Assembly: GCF_043290135.1 (NCBI RefSeq)
Contig: NC_134710.1
Coordinates: 138,828,332-138,892,331, forward strand
Direction: 5' to 3'
DNA: 64,000 bases
Source: Rhipicephalus microplus
Lineage: Eukaryota > Arthropoda > Arachnida > Ixodida > Ixodidae
Below are positions 44,783 through 57,967 of this stretch, one piece after another; positions within the stretch are counted from its first letter, which is position 1; each line of letters opens with the position of its first letter. The notes beneath the pieces were generated by a model that saw only the letters and a program-made list of their open reading frames with translations, was not told the origin of the DNA and did no database searches. Both the position numbers and the translations under genes were made by a program.

Positions 44783-45477
44783 GAAAATCGACATTTTACA
44801 ACACAATCTATAACGAACTGCAAGCGATTTCTATCTTTTCAAGTTACCGTTAACGGCTTATGCAGCGTGTTATATTATCCTGGTAAAAAACTTCGAAGGT
44901 ACGTGACAATAATGTCTGTTGTTCTCCGGCAGAGAGCTTGCTCTGTTCCTTCGCTGGGGCGCACCAGCACGGGCGCACCAACGTTCACGCACAGCTCTGT
45001 GTGCAATTGCGGGCCGCCGCCACCGGCCATGCTCGTAAGTCATTTTCTGTAACTTAACGAACGTCTGTTGCGTCGGCTTTTATAACTGAGTGGCACACGA
45101 GGGACCGACATAAAGCAGGAATATTGGAATGCCCATTAATGCTATTGTAACCTGCCACGGTGGTCTCGTGGCAAAGGCACTCGGATGCTGACCCGCAAGT
45201 CACGCCCCCCCCCACCCCCGCCCTGTTCCTTCTTTGAACAAAAATAAAAGAAAAGATAAAGGAAGGATGAGAAAAAAAATAGAGTATGTCACGCGCACTG
45301 GGTGCAACATTTAAACACATGTGCGCACGCATCAAATTTTGATTGCCTATATACGTAAGGTCATGTGCGCGATTGATACGGGCAACCAAACACGTCGCAA
45401 AATTAAACAACTCTCTCCTTCTCCCTACGTTCCTTCTCTGCAATAAAAAAGAGAAATTTCGAAAAGTAAAAGAAGGT

Positions 45478-45595
45478 GCCATCAGCACTCGGTGTTCCCA
45501 GGTGGTCTCCCTCCCAAGTACTGACCGAGCCCAATGCTGCTTAGCTTCGGTGATTGGACGAGAACCGGCGCATTCAGCATGGTATGGCCGATGGC
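45478..45595 (-). rRNA. 5S ribosomal RNA gene
   Basis: G41 to A (plus GATTGG), shared with the copies at 54571 and 56210. Confidence 0.96.
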
Positions 45596-46300
45596 GAAAA
45601 TCGACATTTTACAACACAATCTATAACGAACTGCAAGCGATTTCTATCTTTTCAAGTTACCGTTAACGGCTTATGCAGCGTGTTATATTATCCTGGTAAA
45701 AAACTTCGAAGGTACGTGACAATAATGTCTGTTGTTCTCCGGCAGAGAGCTTGCTCTGTTCCTTCGCTGGGGCGCACCAGCACGGGCGCACCAACGTTCA
45801 CGCACAGCTCTGTGTGCAATTGCGGGCCGCCGCCACCGGCCATGCTCGTAAGTCATTTTCTGTAACTTAACGAACGTCTGTTGCGTCGGCTTTTATAACT
45901 GAGTGGCACACGAGGGACCGACATAAAGCAGGAATATTGGAATGCCCATTAATGCTATTGTAACCTGCCACGGTGGTCTCGTGGCAAAGGCACTCGGATG
46001 CTGACCCGCAAGTCACGCCCCCCCCCCCCCCCCCCACCCCCGCCCTGTTCCTTCTTTGAACAAAAATAAAAGAAAAGATAAAGGAAGGATGAGAAAAAAA
46101 AATAGAGTATGTCACGCGCACTGGGTGCAACATTTAAACACATGTGCGCACGCATCAAATTTTGATTGCCTATATACGTAAGGTCATGTGCGCGATTGGT
46201 ACGGGCAACCAAACACGTCGCAAAATTAAACAACTCTCTCCTTCTCCCTACGTTCCTTCTCTGCAATAAAAAAGAGAAATTTCGAAAAGTAAAAGAAGGT

Positions 46301-46418
46301 GCCATCAGCACTCGGTGTTCCCAGGTGGTCTCCCTACCAAGTACTGACCGAGCCCAATGCTGCTTAGCTTCGGTGATCGGACGAGAACCGGCGCATTCAG
46401 CATGGTATGGCCGATGGC
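46301..46418 (-). rRNA. 5S ribosomal RNA gene
   Basis: G83 to T inside box C (plus CCCTACCAAG). Confidence 0.96.
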
Positions 46419-47119
46419 GAAAATCGACATTTTACAACACAATCTATAACGAACTGCAAGCGATTTCTATCTTTTCAAGTTACCGTTAACGGCTTATGCA
46501 GCGTGTTATATTATCCTGGTAAAAAACTTCGAAGGTACGTGACAATAATGTCTGTTGTTCTCCGGCAGAGAGCTTGCTCTGTTCCTTCGCTGGGGCGCAC
46601 CAGCACGGGCGCACCAACGTTCACGCACAGCTCTGTGTGCAATTGCGGGCCGCCGCCACCGGCCATGCTCGTAAGTCATTTTCTGTAACTTAACGAACGT
46701 CTGTTGCGTCGGCTTTTATAACTGAGTGGCACACGAGGGACCGACATAAAGCAGGAATATTGGAATGCCCATTAATGCTATTGTAACCTGCCACGGTGGT
46801 CTCGTGGCAAAGGCACTCGGATGCTGACCCGCAAGTCACGCCCCCCCCCCCCCCACCCCCGCCCTGTTCCTTCTTTGAACAAAAATAAAAGAAAAGATAA
46901 AGGAAGGATGAGAAAAAAAAATAGAGTATGTCACGCGCACTGGGTGCAACATTTAAACACATGTGCGCACGCATCAAATTTTGATTGCCTATATACGTAA
47001 GGTCATGTGCGCGATTGATACGGGCAACCAAACACGTCGCAAAATTAAACAACTCTCTCCTTCTCCCTACGTTCCTTCTCTGCAATAAAAAAGAGAAATT
47101 TCGAAAAGTAAAAGAAGGT

Positions 47120-47237
47120 GCCATCAGCACTCGGTGTTCCCAGGTGGTCTCCCTCCCAAGTACTGACCGAGCCCAATGCTGCTTAGCTTCGGTGATCGGA
47201 CGAGAACCGGCGCATTCAGCATGGTATGGCCGATGGC
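47120..47237 (-). rRNA. 5S ribosomal RNA gene
   Basis: No difference from the reference copy noticed. Confidence 0.97.
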
Positions 47238-47935
47238 GAAAATCGACATTTTACAACACAATCTATAACGAACTGCAAGCGATTTCTATCTTTTCAAGTT
47301 ACCGTTAACGGCTTATGCAGCGTGTTATATTATCCTGGTAAAAAACTTCGAAGGTACGTGACAATAATGTCTGTTGTTCTCCGGCAGAGAGCTTGCTCTG
47401 TTCCTTCGCTGGGGCGCACCAGCACGGGCGCACCAACGTTCACGCACAGCTCTGTGTGCAATCGCGGGCCGCCGCCACCGGCCATGCTCGTAAGTCATTT
47501 TCTGTAACTTAACGAACGTCTGTTGCGTCGGCTTTTATAACTGAGTGGCACACGAGGGACCGACATAAAGCAGGAATATTGGAATGCCCATTAATGCTAT
47601 TGTAACCTGCCACGGTGGTCTCGTGGCAAAGGCACTCGGATGCTGACCCGCAAGTCACGCCCCCCCCCCACCCCCGCCCTGTTCCTTCTTTGAACAAAAA
47701 TAAAAGAAAAGATAAAGGAAGGATGAGAAAAAAAAAATAGAGTATGTCACGCGCACTGGGTGCAACATTTAAACACATGTGCGCACGCATCAAATTTTGA
47801 TTGCCTATATACGTAAGGTCATGTGCGCGATTGATACGGGCAACCAAACACGTCGCAAAATTAAACAACTCTCTCCTTCTCCCTACGTTCCTTCTCTGCA
47901 ATAAAAAAGAGAAATTTCGAAAAGTAAAAGAAGGT

Positions 47936-48053
47936 GCCATCAGCACTCGGTGTTCCCAGGTGGTCTCCCTCCCAAGTACTGACCGAGCCCAATGCTGCTT
48001 AGCTTCGGTGATCGGACGAGAACCGGCGCATTCAGCATGGTATGGCCGATGGC
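47936..48053 (-). rRNA. 5S ribosomal RNA gene
   Basis: No difference from the reference copy noticed. Confidence 0.97.
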
Positions 48054-48756
48054 GAAAATCGACATTTTACAACACAATCTATAACGAACTGCAAGCGATT
48101 TCTATCTTTTCAAGTTACCGTTAACGGCTTATGCAGCGTGTTATATTATCCTGGTAAAAAACTTCGAAGGTACGTGACAATAATGTCTGTTGTTCTCCGG
48201 CAGAGAGCTTGCTCTGTTCCTTCGCTGGGGCGCACCAGCACGGGCGCACCAACGTTCACGCACAGCTCTGTGTGCAATTGCGGGCCGCCGCCACCGGCCA
48301 TGCTCGTAAGTCATTTTCTGTAACTTAACGAACGTCTGTTGCGTCGGCTTTTATAACTGAGTGGCACACGAGGGACCGACATAAAGCAGGAATATTGGAA
48401 TGCCCATTAATGCTATTGTAACCTGCCACGGTGGTCTCGTGGCAAAGGCACTCGGATGCTGACCCGCAAGTCACGCCCCCCCCCCCCCCCCACCCCCGCC
48501 CTGTTCCTTCTTTGAACAAAAATAAAAGAAAAGATAAAGGAAGGATGAGAAAAAAAAATAGAGTATGTCACGCGCACTGGGTGCAACATTTAAACACATG
48601 TGCGCACGCATCAAATTTTGATTGCCTATATACGTAAGGTCATGTGCGCGATTGATACGGGCAACCAAACACGTCGCAAAATTAAACAACTCTCTCCTTC
48701 TCCCTACGTTCCTTCTCTGCAATAAAAAAGAGAAATTTCGAAAAGTAAAAGAAGGT

Positions 48757-48874
48757 GCCATCAGCACTCGGTGTTCCCAGGTGGTCTCCCTCCCAAGTAC
48801 TGACCGAGCCCAATGCTGCTTAGCTTCGGTGATCGGACGAGAACCGGCGCATTCAGCATGGTATGGCCGATGGC
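48757..48874 (-). rRNA. 5S ribosomal RNA gene
   Basis: No difference from the reference copy noticed. Confidence 0.97.
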
Positions 48875-49574
48875 GAAAATCGACATTTTACAACACAATC
48901 TATAACGAACTGCAAGCGATTTCTATCTTTTCAAGTTACCGTTAACGGCTTATGCAGCGTGTTATATTATCCTGGTAAAAAACTTCGAAGGTACGTGACA
49001 ATAATGTCTGTTGTTCTCCGGCAGAGAGCTTGCTCTGTTCCTTCGCTGGGGCGCACCAGCACGGGCGCACCAACGTTCACGCACAGCTCTGTGTGCAATT
49101 GCGGGCCGCCGCCACCGGCCATGCTCGTAAGTCATTTTCTGTAACTTAACGAACGTCTGTTGCGTCGGCTTTTATAACTGAGTGGCACACGAGGGACCGA
49201 CATAAAGCAGGAATATTGGAATGCCCATTAATGCTATTGTAACCTGCCACGGTGGTCTCGTGGCAAAGGCACTCGGATGCTGACCCGCAAGTCACGCCCC
49301 CCCCCCCCCCACCCCCGCCCTGTTCCTTCTTTGAACAAAAATAAAAGAAAAGATAAAGGAAGGATGAGAAAAAAAATAGAGTATGTCACGCGCACTGGGT
49401 GCAACATTTAAACACATGTGCGCACGCATCAAATTTTGATTGCCTATATACGTAAGGTCATGTGCGCGATTGATACGGGCAACCAAACACGTCGCAAAAT
49501 TAAACAACTCTCTCCTTCTCCCTACGTTCCTTCTCTGCAATAAAAAAGAGAAATTTCGAAAAGTAAAAGAAGGT

Positions 49575-49692
49575 GCCATCAGCACTCGGTGTTCCCAGGT
49601 GGTCTCCCTCCCAAGTACTGACCGAGCCCAATGCTGCTTAGCTTCGGTGATCGGACGAGAACCGGCGCATTCAGCATGGTATGGCCGATGGC
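49575..49692 (-). rRNA. 5S ribosomal RNA gene
   Basis: No difference from the reference copy noticed. Confidence 0.97.
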
Positions 49693-50390
49693 GAAAATCG
49701 ACATTTTACAACACAATCTATAACGAACTGCAAGCGATTTCTATCTTTTCAAGTTACCGTTAACGGCTTATGCAGCGTGTTATATTATCCTGGTAAAAAA
49801 CTTCGAAGGTACGTGACAATAATGTCTGTTGTTCTCCGGCAGAGAGCTTGCTCTGTTCCTTCGCTGGGGCGCACCAGCACGGGCGCACCAACGTTCACGC
49901 ACAGCTCTGTGTGCAATTGCGGGCCGCCGCCACCGGCCATGCTCGTAAGTCATTTTCTGTAACTTAACGAACGTCTGTTGCGTCGGCTTTTATAACTGAG
50001 TGGCACACGAGGGACCGACATAAAGCAGGAATATTGGAATGCCCATTAATGCTATTGTAACCTGCCACGGTGGTCTCGTGGCAAAGGCACTCGGATGCTG
50101 ACCCGCAAGTCACGCCCCCCCCCCCACCCCCGCCCTGTTCCTTCTTTGAACAAAAATAAAAGAAAAGATAAAGGAAGGATGAGAAAAAAAAATAGAGTAT
50201 GTCACGCGCACTGGGTGCAACATTTAAACACATGTGCGCACGCATCAAATTTTGATTGCCTATATACGTAAGGTCATGTACGCGATTGATACGGGCAACC
50301 AAACACGTCGCAAAATTAAACAACTCTCTCCTTCTCCCTACGTTCCTTCTCTGCAATAAAAAAGAGAAATTTCGAAAAGTAAAAGAAGGT

Positions 50391-50508
50391 GCCATCAGCA
50401 CTCGGTGTTCCCAGGTGGTCTCCCTCCCAAGTACTGACCGAGCCCAATGCTGCTTAGCTTCGGTGATCGGACGAGAACCGGCGCATTCAGCATGGTATGG
50501 CCGATGGC
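50391..50508 (-). rRNA. 5S ribosomal RNA gene
   Basis: Gene matches the reference; private spacer change near 50280. Confidence 0.97.
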
Positions 50509-51212
50509 GAAAATCGACATTTTACAACACAATCTATAACGAACTGCAAGCGATTTCTATCTTTTCAAGTTACCGTTAACGGCTTATGCAGCGTGTTATA
50601 TTATCCTGGTAAAAAACTTCGAAGGTACGTGACAATAATGTCTGTTGTTCTCCGGCAGAGAGCTTGCTCTGTTCCTTCGCTGGGGCGCACCAGCACGGGC
50701 GCACCAACGTTCACGCACAGCTCTGTGTGCAATTGCGGGCCGCCGCCACCGGCCATGCTCGTAAGTCATTTTCTGTAACTTAACGAACGTCTGTTGCGTC
50801 GGCTTTTATAACTGAGTGGCACACGAGGGACCGACATAAAGCAGGAATATTGGAATGCCCATTAATGCTATTGTAACCTGCCACGGTGGTCTCGTGGCAA
50901 AGGCACTCGGATGCTGACCCGCAAGTCACGCCCCCCCCCCCCCCCCCACCCCCGCCCTGTTCCTTCTTTGAACAAAAATAAAAGAAAAGATAAAGGAAGG
51001 ATGAGAAAAAAAAATAGAGTATGTCACGCGCACTGGGTGCAACATTTAAACACATGTGCGCACGCATCAAATTTTGATTGCCTATATACGTAAGGTCATG
51101 TGCGCGATTGATACGGGCAACCAAACACGTCGCAAAATTAAACAACTCTCTCCTTCTCCCTACGTTCCTTCTCTGCAATAAAAAAGAGAAATTTCGAAAA
51201 GTAAAAGAAGGT

Positions 51213-51330
51213 GCCATCAGCACTCGGTGTTCCCAGGTGGTCTCCCTCCCATGTACTGACCGAGCCCAATGCTGCTTAGCTTCGGTGATCGGACGAGAAC
51301 CGGCGCATTCAGCATGGTATGGCCGATGGC
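51213..51330 (-). rRNA. 5S ribosomal RNA gene
   Basis: T79 to A (plus CCCATGTACTG). The 91-bp insertion lies 113 bp upstream of this gene's start (on the minus strand). Confidence 0.96.
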
Positions 51331-51442
51331 GAAAATCGACATTTTACAACACAATCTATAACGAACTGCAAGCGATTTCTATCTTTTCAAGTTACCGTTA
51401 ACGGCTTATGCAGCGTGTTATATTATCCTGGTAAAAAACTTC

Positions 51443-51533
51443 AAGTAGTTCATCCCCACCACACCCTTTCCTGTTGCCCCCTTCCCTTTAACAAGGGATA
51501 AATAAAGTTGTTCATTCATTCAATCATTCATTC
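51443..51533 (+). mobile_element. 91-bp retroposed fragment with ATTC-rich tail
   Basis: The array sequence AACTTC/GAAGGTACG is interrupted after AACTTC and resumes at GAAGGTACG. The insert ends GGGATAAATAAAGTTG followed by TTCATTCATTCAATCATTCA and TTC. It has an AATAAA-like signal and a short-repeat tail, as at the 3' end of CR1-like LINEs or SINEs; I recall such tails as very common in ticks. A TTC at each end may be a short target duplication. It occurs in only one unit, so it postdates array homogenisation. Confidence 0.75.
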
Positions 51534-52123
51534 GAAGGTACGTGACAATAATGTCTGTTGTTCTCCGGCAGAGAGCTTGCTCTGTTCCTTCGCTGGGGCG
51601 CACCAGCACGGGCGCACCAACGTTCACGCACAGCTCTGTGTGCAATTGCGGGCCGCCGCCACCGGCCATGCTCGTAAGTCATTTTCTGTAACTTAACGAA
51701 CGTCTGTTGCGTCGGCTTTTATAACTGAGTGGCACACGAGGGACCGACATAAAGCAGGAATATTGGAATGCCCATTAATGCTATTGTAACCTGCCACGGT
51801 GGTCTCGTGGCAAAGGCACTCGGATGCTGACCCGCAAGTCACGCCCCCCCCCCCCCCACCCCCGCCCTGTTCCTTCTTTGAACAAAAATAAAAGAAAAGA
51901 TAAAGGAAGGATGAGAAAAAAAAAATAGAGTATGTCACGCGCACTGGGTGCAACATTTAAACACATGTGCGCACGCATCAAATTTTGATTGCCTATATAC
52001 GTAAGGTCATGTGCGCGATTGATACGGGCAACCAAACACGTCGCAAAATTAAACAACTCTCTCCTTCTCCCTACGTTCCTTCTCTGCAATAAAAAAGAGA
52101 AATTTCGAAAAGTAAAAGAAGGT

Positions 52124-52241
52124 GCCATCAGCACTCGGTGTTCCCAGGTGGTCTCCCTCCCAAGTACTGACCGAGCCCAATGCTGCTTAGCTTCGGTGAT
52201 CGGACGAGAACCGGCGCATTCAGCATGGTATGGCCGATGGC
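52124..52241 (-). rRNA. 5S ribosomal RNA gene
   Basis: No difference from the reference copy noticed. Confidence 0.97.
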
Positions 52242-52939
52242 GAAAATCGACATTTTACAACACAATCTATAACGAACTGCAAGCGATTTCTATCTTTTCA
52301 AGTTACCGTTAACGGCTTATGCAGCGTGTTATATTATCCTGGTAAAAAACTTCGAAGGTACGTGACAATAATGTCTGTTGTTCTCCGGCAGAGAGCTTGC
52401 TCTGTTCCTTCGCTGGGGCGCACCAGCACGGGCGCACCAACGTTCACGCACAGCTCTGTGTGCAATTGCGGGCCGCCGCCACCGGCCATGCTCGTAAGTC
52501 ATTTTCTGTAACTTAACGAACGTCTGTTGCGTCGGCTTTTATAACTGAGTGGCACACGAGGGACCGACATAAAGCAGGAATATTGGAATGCCCATTAATG
52601 CTATTGTAACCTGCCACGGTGGTCTCGTGGCAAAGGCACTCGGATGCTGACCCGCAAGTCACGCCCCCCCCCCCACCCCCGCCCTGTTCCTTCTTTGAAC
52701 AAAAATAAAAGAAAAGATAAAGGAAGGATGAGAAAAAAAAATAGAGTATGTCACGCGCACTGGGTGCAACATTTACACACATGTGCGCACGCATCAAATT
52801 TTGATTGCCTATATACGTAAGGTCATGTGCGCGATTGATACGGGCAACCAAACACGTCGCAAAATTAAACAACTCTCTCCTTCTCCCTACGTTCCTTCTC
52901 TGCAATAAAAAAGAGAAATTTCGAAAAGTAAAAGAAGGT

Positions 52940-53057
52940 GCCATCAGCACTCGGTGTTCCCAGGTGGTCTCCCTCCCAAGTACTGACCGAGCCCAATGCT
53001 GCTTAGCTTCGGTGATCGGACGAGAACCGGCGCATTCAGCATGGTATGGCCGATGGC
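52940..53057 (-). rRNA. 5S ribosomal RNA gene
   Basis: Gene matches the reference; spacer TTTACACAC variant near 52775, shared with the unit near 38743. Confidence 0.97.
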
Positions 53058-53755
53058 GAAAATCGACATTTTACAACACAATCTATAACGAACTGCAAGC
53101 GATTTCTATCTTTTCAAGTTACCGTTAACGGCTTATGCAGCGTGTTATATTATCCTGGTAAAAAACTTCGAAGGTACGTGACAATAATGTCTGTTGTTCT
53201 CCGGCAGAGAGCTTGCTCTGTTCCTTCGCTGGGGCGCACCAGCACGGGCGCACCAACGTTCACGCACAGCTCTGTGTGCAATTGCGGGCCGCCGCCACCG
53301 GCCATGCTTGTAAGTCATTTTCTGTAACTTAACGAACGTCTGTTGCGTCGGCTTTTATAACTGAGTGGCACACGAGGGACCGACATAAAGCAGGAATATT
53401 GGAATGCCCATTAATGCTATTGTAACCTGCCACGGTGGTCTCGTGGCAAAGGCACTCGGATGCTGACCCGCAAGTCACGCCCCCCCCCCCACCCCCGCCC
53501 TGTTCCTTCTTTGAACAAAAATAAAAGAAAAGATAAAGGAAGGATGAGAAAAAAAAATAGAGTATGTCACGCGCACTGGGTGCAACATTTAAACACATGT
53601 GCGCACGCATCAAATTTTGATTGCCTATATACGTAAGGTCATGTGCGCGATTGATACGGGCAACCAAACACGTCGCAAAATTAAACAACTCTCTCCTTCT
53701 CCCTACGTTCCTTCTCTGCAATAAAAAAGAGAAATTTCGAAAAGTAAAAGAAGGT

Positions 53756-53873
53756 GCCATCAGCACTCGGTGTTCCCAGGTGGTCTCCCTCCCAAGTACT
53801 GACCGAGCCCAATGCTGCTTAGCTTCGGTGATCGGACGAGAACCGGCGCATTCAGCATGGTATGGCCGATGGC
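53756..53873 (-). rRNA. 5S ribosomal RNA gene
   Basis: Gene matches the reference; upstream spacer has GGTGAAAAAC in place of GGTAAAAAAC (53976). Confidence 0.97.
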
Positions 53874-54570
53874 GAAAATCGACATTTTACAACACAATCT
53901 ATAACGAACTGCAAGCGATTTCTATCTTTTCAAGTTACCGTTAACGGCTTATGCAGCGTGTTATATTATCCTGGTGAAAAACTTCGAAGGTACGTGACAA
54001 TAATGTCTGTTGTTCTCCGGCAGAGAGCTTGCTCTGTTCCTTCGCTGGGGCGCACCAGCACGGGCGCACCAACGTTCACGCACAGCTCTGTGTGCAATTG
54101 CGGGCCGCCGCCACCGGCCATGCTCGTAAGTCATTTTCTGTAACTTAACGAACGTCTGTTGCGTCGGCTTTTATAACTGAGTGGCACACGAGGGACCGAC
54201 ATAAAGCAGGAATATTGGAATGCCCATTAATGCTATTGTAACCTGCCACGGTGGTCTCGTGGCAAAGGCACTCGGATGCTGACCCGCAAGTCACGCCCCC
54301 CCCCCCACCCCCGCCCTGTTCCTTCTTTGAACAAAAATAAAAGAAAAGATAAAGGAAGGATGAGAAAAAAAATAGAGTATGTCACGCGCACTGGGTGCAA
54401 CATTTAAACACATGTGCGCACGCATCAAATTTTGATTGCCTATATACGTAAGGTCATGTGCGCGATTGATACGGGCAACCAAACACGTCGCAAAATTAAA
54501 CAACTCTCTCCTTCTCCCTACGTTCCTTCTCTGCAATAAAAAAGAGAAATTTCGAAAAGTAAAAGAAGGT

Positions 54571-54688
54571 GCCATCAGCACTCGGTGTTCCCAGGTGGTC
54601 TCCCTCCCAAGTACTGACCGAGCCCAATGCTGCTTAGCTTCGGTGATTGGACGAGAACCGGCGCATTCAGCATGGTATGGCCGATGGC
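54571..54688 (-). rRNA. 5S ribosomal RNA gene
   Basis: G41 to A variant; upstream spacer has GCAAGCACG in place of GCAAGTCACG, near 55105. Confidence 0.96.
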
Positions 54689-55390
54689 GAAAATCGACAT
54701 TTTACAACACAATCTATAACGAACTGCAAGCGATTTCTATCTTTTCAAGTTACCGTTAACGGCTTATGCAGCGTGTTATATTATCCTGGTAAAAAACTTC
54801 GAAGGTACGTGACAATAATGTCTGTTGTTCTCCGGCAGAGAGCTTGCTCTGTTCCTTCGCTGGGGCGCACCAGCACGGGCGCACCAACGTTCACGCACAG
54901 CTCTGTGTGCAATTGCGGGCCGCCGCCACCGGCCATGCTCGTAAGTCATTTTCTGTAACTTAACGAACGTCTGTTGCGTCGGCTTTTATAACTGAGTGGC
55001 ACACGAGGGACCGACATAAAGCAGGAATATTGGAATGCCCATTAATGCTATTGTAACCTGCCACGGTGGTCTCGTGGCAAAGGCACTCGGATGCTGACCC
55101 GCAAGCACGCCCCCCCCCCCCCCCCACCCCACCCCTGTTCCTTCTTTGAACAAAAATAAAAGAAAAGATAAAGGAAGGATGAGAAAAAAAAATAGAGTAT
55201 GTCACGCGCACTGGGTGCAACATTTAAACACATGTGCGCACGCATCAAATTTTGATTGCCTATATACGTAAGGTCATGTGCGCGATTGATACGGGCAACC
55301 AAACACGTCGCAAAATTAAACAACTCTCTCCTTCTCCCTACGTTCCTTCTCTGCAATAAAAAAGAGAAATTTCGAAAAGTAAAAGAAGGT

Positions 55391-55508
55391 GCCATCAGCA
55401 CTCGGTGTTCCCAGGTGGTCTCCCTCCCAAGTACTGACCGAGCCCAATGCTGCTTAGCTTCGGTGATCGGACGAGAACCGGCGCATTCAGCATGGTATGG
55501 CCGATGGC
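55391..55508 (-). rRNA. 5S ribosomal RNA gene
   Basis: Gene matches the reference; upstream spacer has GGTGAAAAAC (55611). Confidence 0.97.
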
Positions 55509-56209
55509 GAAAATCGACATTTTACAACACAATCTATAACGAACTGCAAGCGATTTCTATCTTTTCAAGTTACCGTTAACGGCTTATGCAGCGTGTTATA
55601 TTATCCTGGTGAAAAACTTCGAAGGTACGTGACAATAATGTCTGTTGTTCTCCGGCAGAGAGCTTGCTCTGTTCCTTCGCTGGGGCGCACCAGCACGGGC
55701 GCACCAACGTTCACGCACAGCTCTGTGTGCAATTGCGGGCCGCCGCCACCGGCCATGCTCGTAAGTCATTTTCTGTAACTTAACGAACGTCTGTTGCGTC
55801 GGCTTTTATAACTGAGTGGCACACGAGGGACCGACATAAAGCAGGAATATTGGAATGCCCATTAATGCTATTGTAACCTGCCACGGTGGTCTCGTGGCAA
55901 AGGCACTCGGATGCTGACCCGCAAGTCACGCCCCCCCCCCCCCCCACCCCCGCCCTGTTCCTTCTTTGAACAAAAATAAAAGAAAAGATAAAGGAAGGAT
56001 GAGAAAAAAAATAGAGTATGTCACGCGCACTGGGTGCAACATTTAAACACATGTGCGCACGCATCAAATTTTGATTGCCTATATACGTAAGGTCATGTGC
56101 GCGATTGATACGGGCAACCAAACACGTCGCAAAATTAAACAACTCTCTCCTTCTCCCTACGTTCCTTCTCTGCAATAAAAAAGAGAAATTTCGAAAAGTA
56201 AAAGAAGGT

Positions 56210-56327
56210 GCCATCAGCACTCGGTGTTCCCAGGTGGTCTCCCTCCCAAGTACTGACCGAGCCCAATGCTGCTTAGCTTCGGTGATTGGACGAGAACCGG
56301 CGCATTCAGCATGGTATGGCCGATGGC
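56210..56327 (-). rRNA. 5S ribosomal RNA gene
   Basis: G41 to A variant; upstream spacer has GCAAGCACG near 56744 and the longest poly-C tract (C20). Confidence 0.96.
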
Positions 56328-57033
56328 GAAAATCGACATTTTACAACACAATCTATAACGAACTGCAAGCGATTTCTATCTTTTCAAGTTACCGTTAACG
56401 GCTTATGCAGCGTGTTATATTATCCTGGTAAAAAACTTCGAAGGTACGTGACAATAATGTCTGTTGTTCTCCGGCAGAGAGCTTGCTCTGTTCCTTCGCT
56501 GGGGCGCACCAGCACGGGCGCACCAACGTTCACGCACAGCTCTGTGTGCAATTGCGGGCCGCCGCCACCGGCCATGCTCGTAAGTCATTTTCTGTAACTT
56601 AACGAACGTCTGTTGCGTCGGCTTTTATAACTGAGTGGCACACGAGGGACCGACATAAAGCAGGAATATTGGAATGCCCATTAATGCTATTGTAACCTGC
56701 CACGGTGGTCTCGTGGCAAAGGCACTCGGATGCTGACCCGCAAGCACGCCCCCCCCCCCCCCCCCCCCACCCCACCCCTGTTCCTTCTTTGAACAAAAAT
56801 AAAAGAAAAGATAAAGGAAGGATGAGAAAAAAAAATAGAGTATGTCACGCGCACTGGGTGCAACATTTAAACACATGTGCGCACGCATCAAATTTTGATT
56901 GCCTATATACGTAAGGTCATGTGCGCGATTGATACGGGCAACCAAACACGTCGCAAAATTAAACAACTCTCTCCTTCTCCCTACGTTCCTTCTCTGCAAT
57001 AAAAAAGAGAAATTTCGAAAAGTAAAAGAAGGT

Positions 57034-57151
57034 GCCATCAGCACTCGGTGTTCCCAGGTGGTCTCCCTCCCAAGTACTGACCGAGCCCAATGCTGCTTAG
57101 CTTCGGTGATCGGACGAGAACCGGCGCATTCAGCATGGTATGGCCGATGGC
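57034..57151 (-). rRNA. 5S ribosomal RNA gene
   Basis: No difference from the reference copy noticed. Confidence 0.97.
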
Positions 57152-57849
57152 GAAAATCGACATTTTACAACACAATCTATAACGAACTGCAAGCGATTTC
57201 TATCTTTTCAAGTTACCGTTAACGGCTTATGCAGCGTGTTATATTATCCTGGTAAAAAACTTCGAAGGTACGTGACAATAATGTCTGTTGTTCTCCGGCA
57301 GAGAGCTTGCTCTGTTCCTTCGCTGGGGCGCACCAGCACGGGCGCACCAACGTTCACGCACAGCTCTGTGTGCAATTGCGGGCCGCCGCCACCGGCCATG
57401 CTCGTAAGTCATTTTCTGTAACTTAACGAACGTCTGTTGCGTCGGCTTTTATAACTGAGTGGCACACGAGGGACCGACATAAAGCAGGAATATTGGAATG
57501 CCCATTAATGCTATTGTAACCTGCCACGGTGGTCTCGTGGCAAAGGCACTCGGATGCTGACCCGCAAGTCACGCCCCCCCCCCCACCCCCGCCCTGTTCC
57601 TTCTTTGAACAAAAATAAAAGAAAAGATAAAGGAAGGATGAGAAAAAAAAATAGAGTATGTCACGCGCACTGGGTGCAACATTTAAACACATGTGCGCAC
57701 GCATCAAATTTTGATTGCCTATATACGTAAGGTCATGTGCGCGATTGATACGGGCAACCAAAGACGTCGCAAAATTAAACAACTCTCTCCTTCTCCCTAC
57801 GTTCCTTCTCTGCAATAAAAAAGAGAAATTTCGAAAAGTAAAAGAAGGT

Positions 57850-57967
57850 GCCATCAGCACTCGGTGTTCCCAGGTGGTCTCCCTCCCAAGTACTGACCGA
57901 GCCCAATGCTGCTTAGCTTCGGTGATCGGACGAGAACCGGCGCATTCAGCATGGTATGGCCGATGGC
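57850..57967 (-). rRNA. 5S ribosomal RNA gene
   Basis: Gene matches the reference; private spacer change near 57763. Confidence 0.97.
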
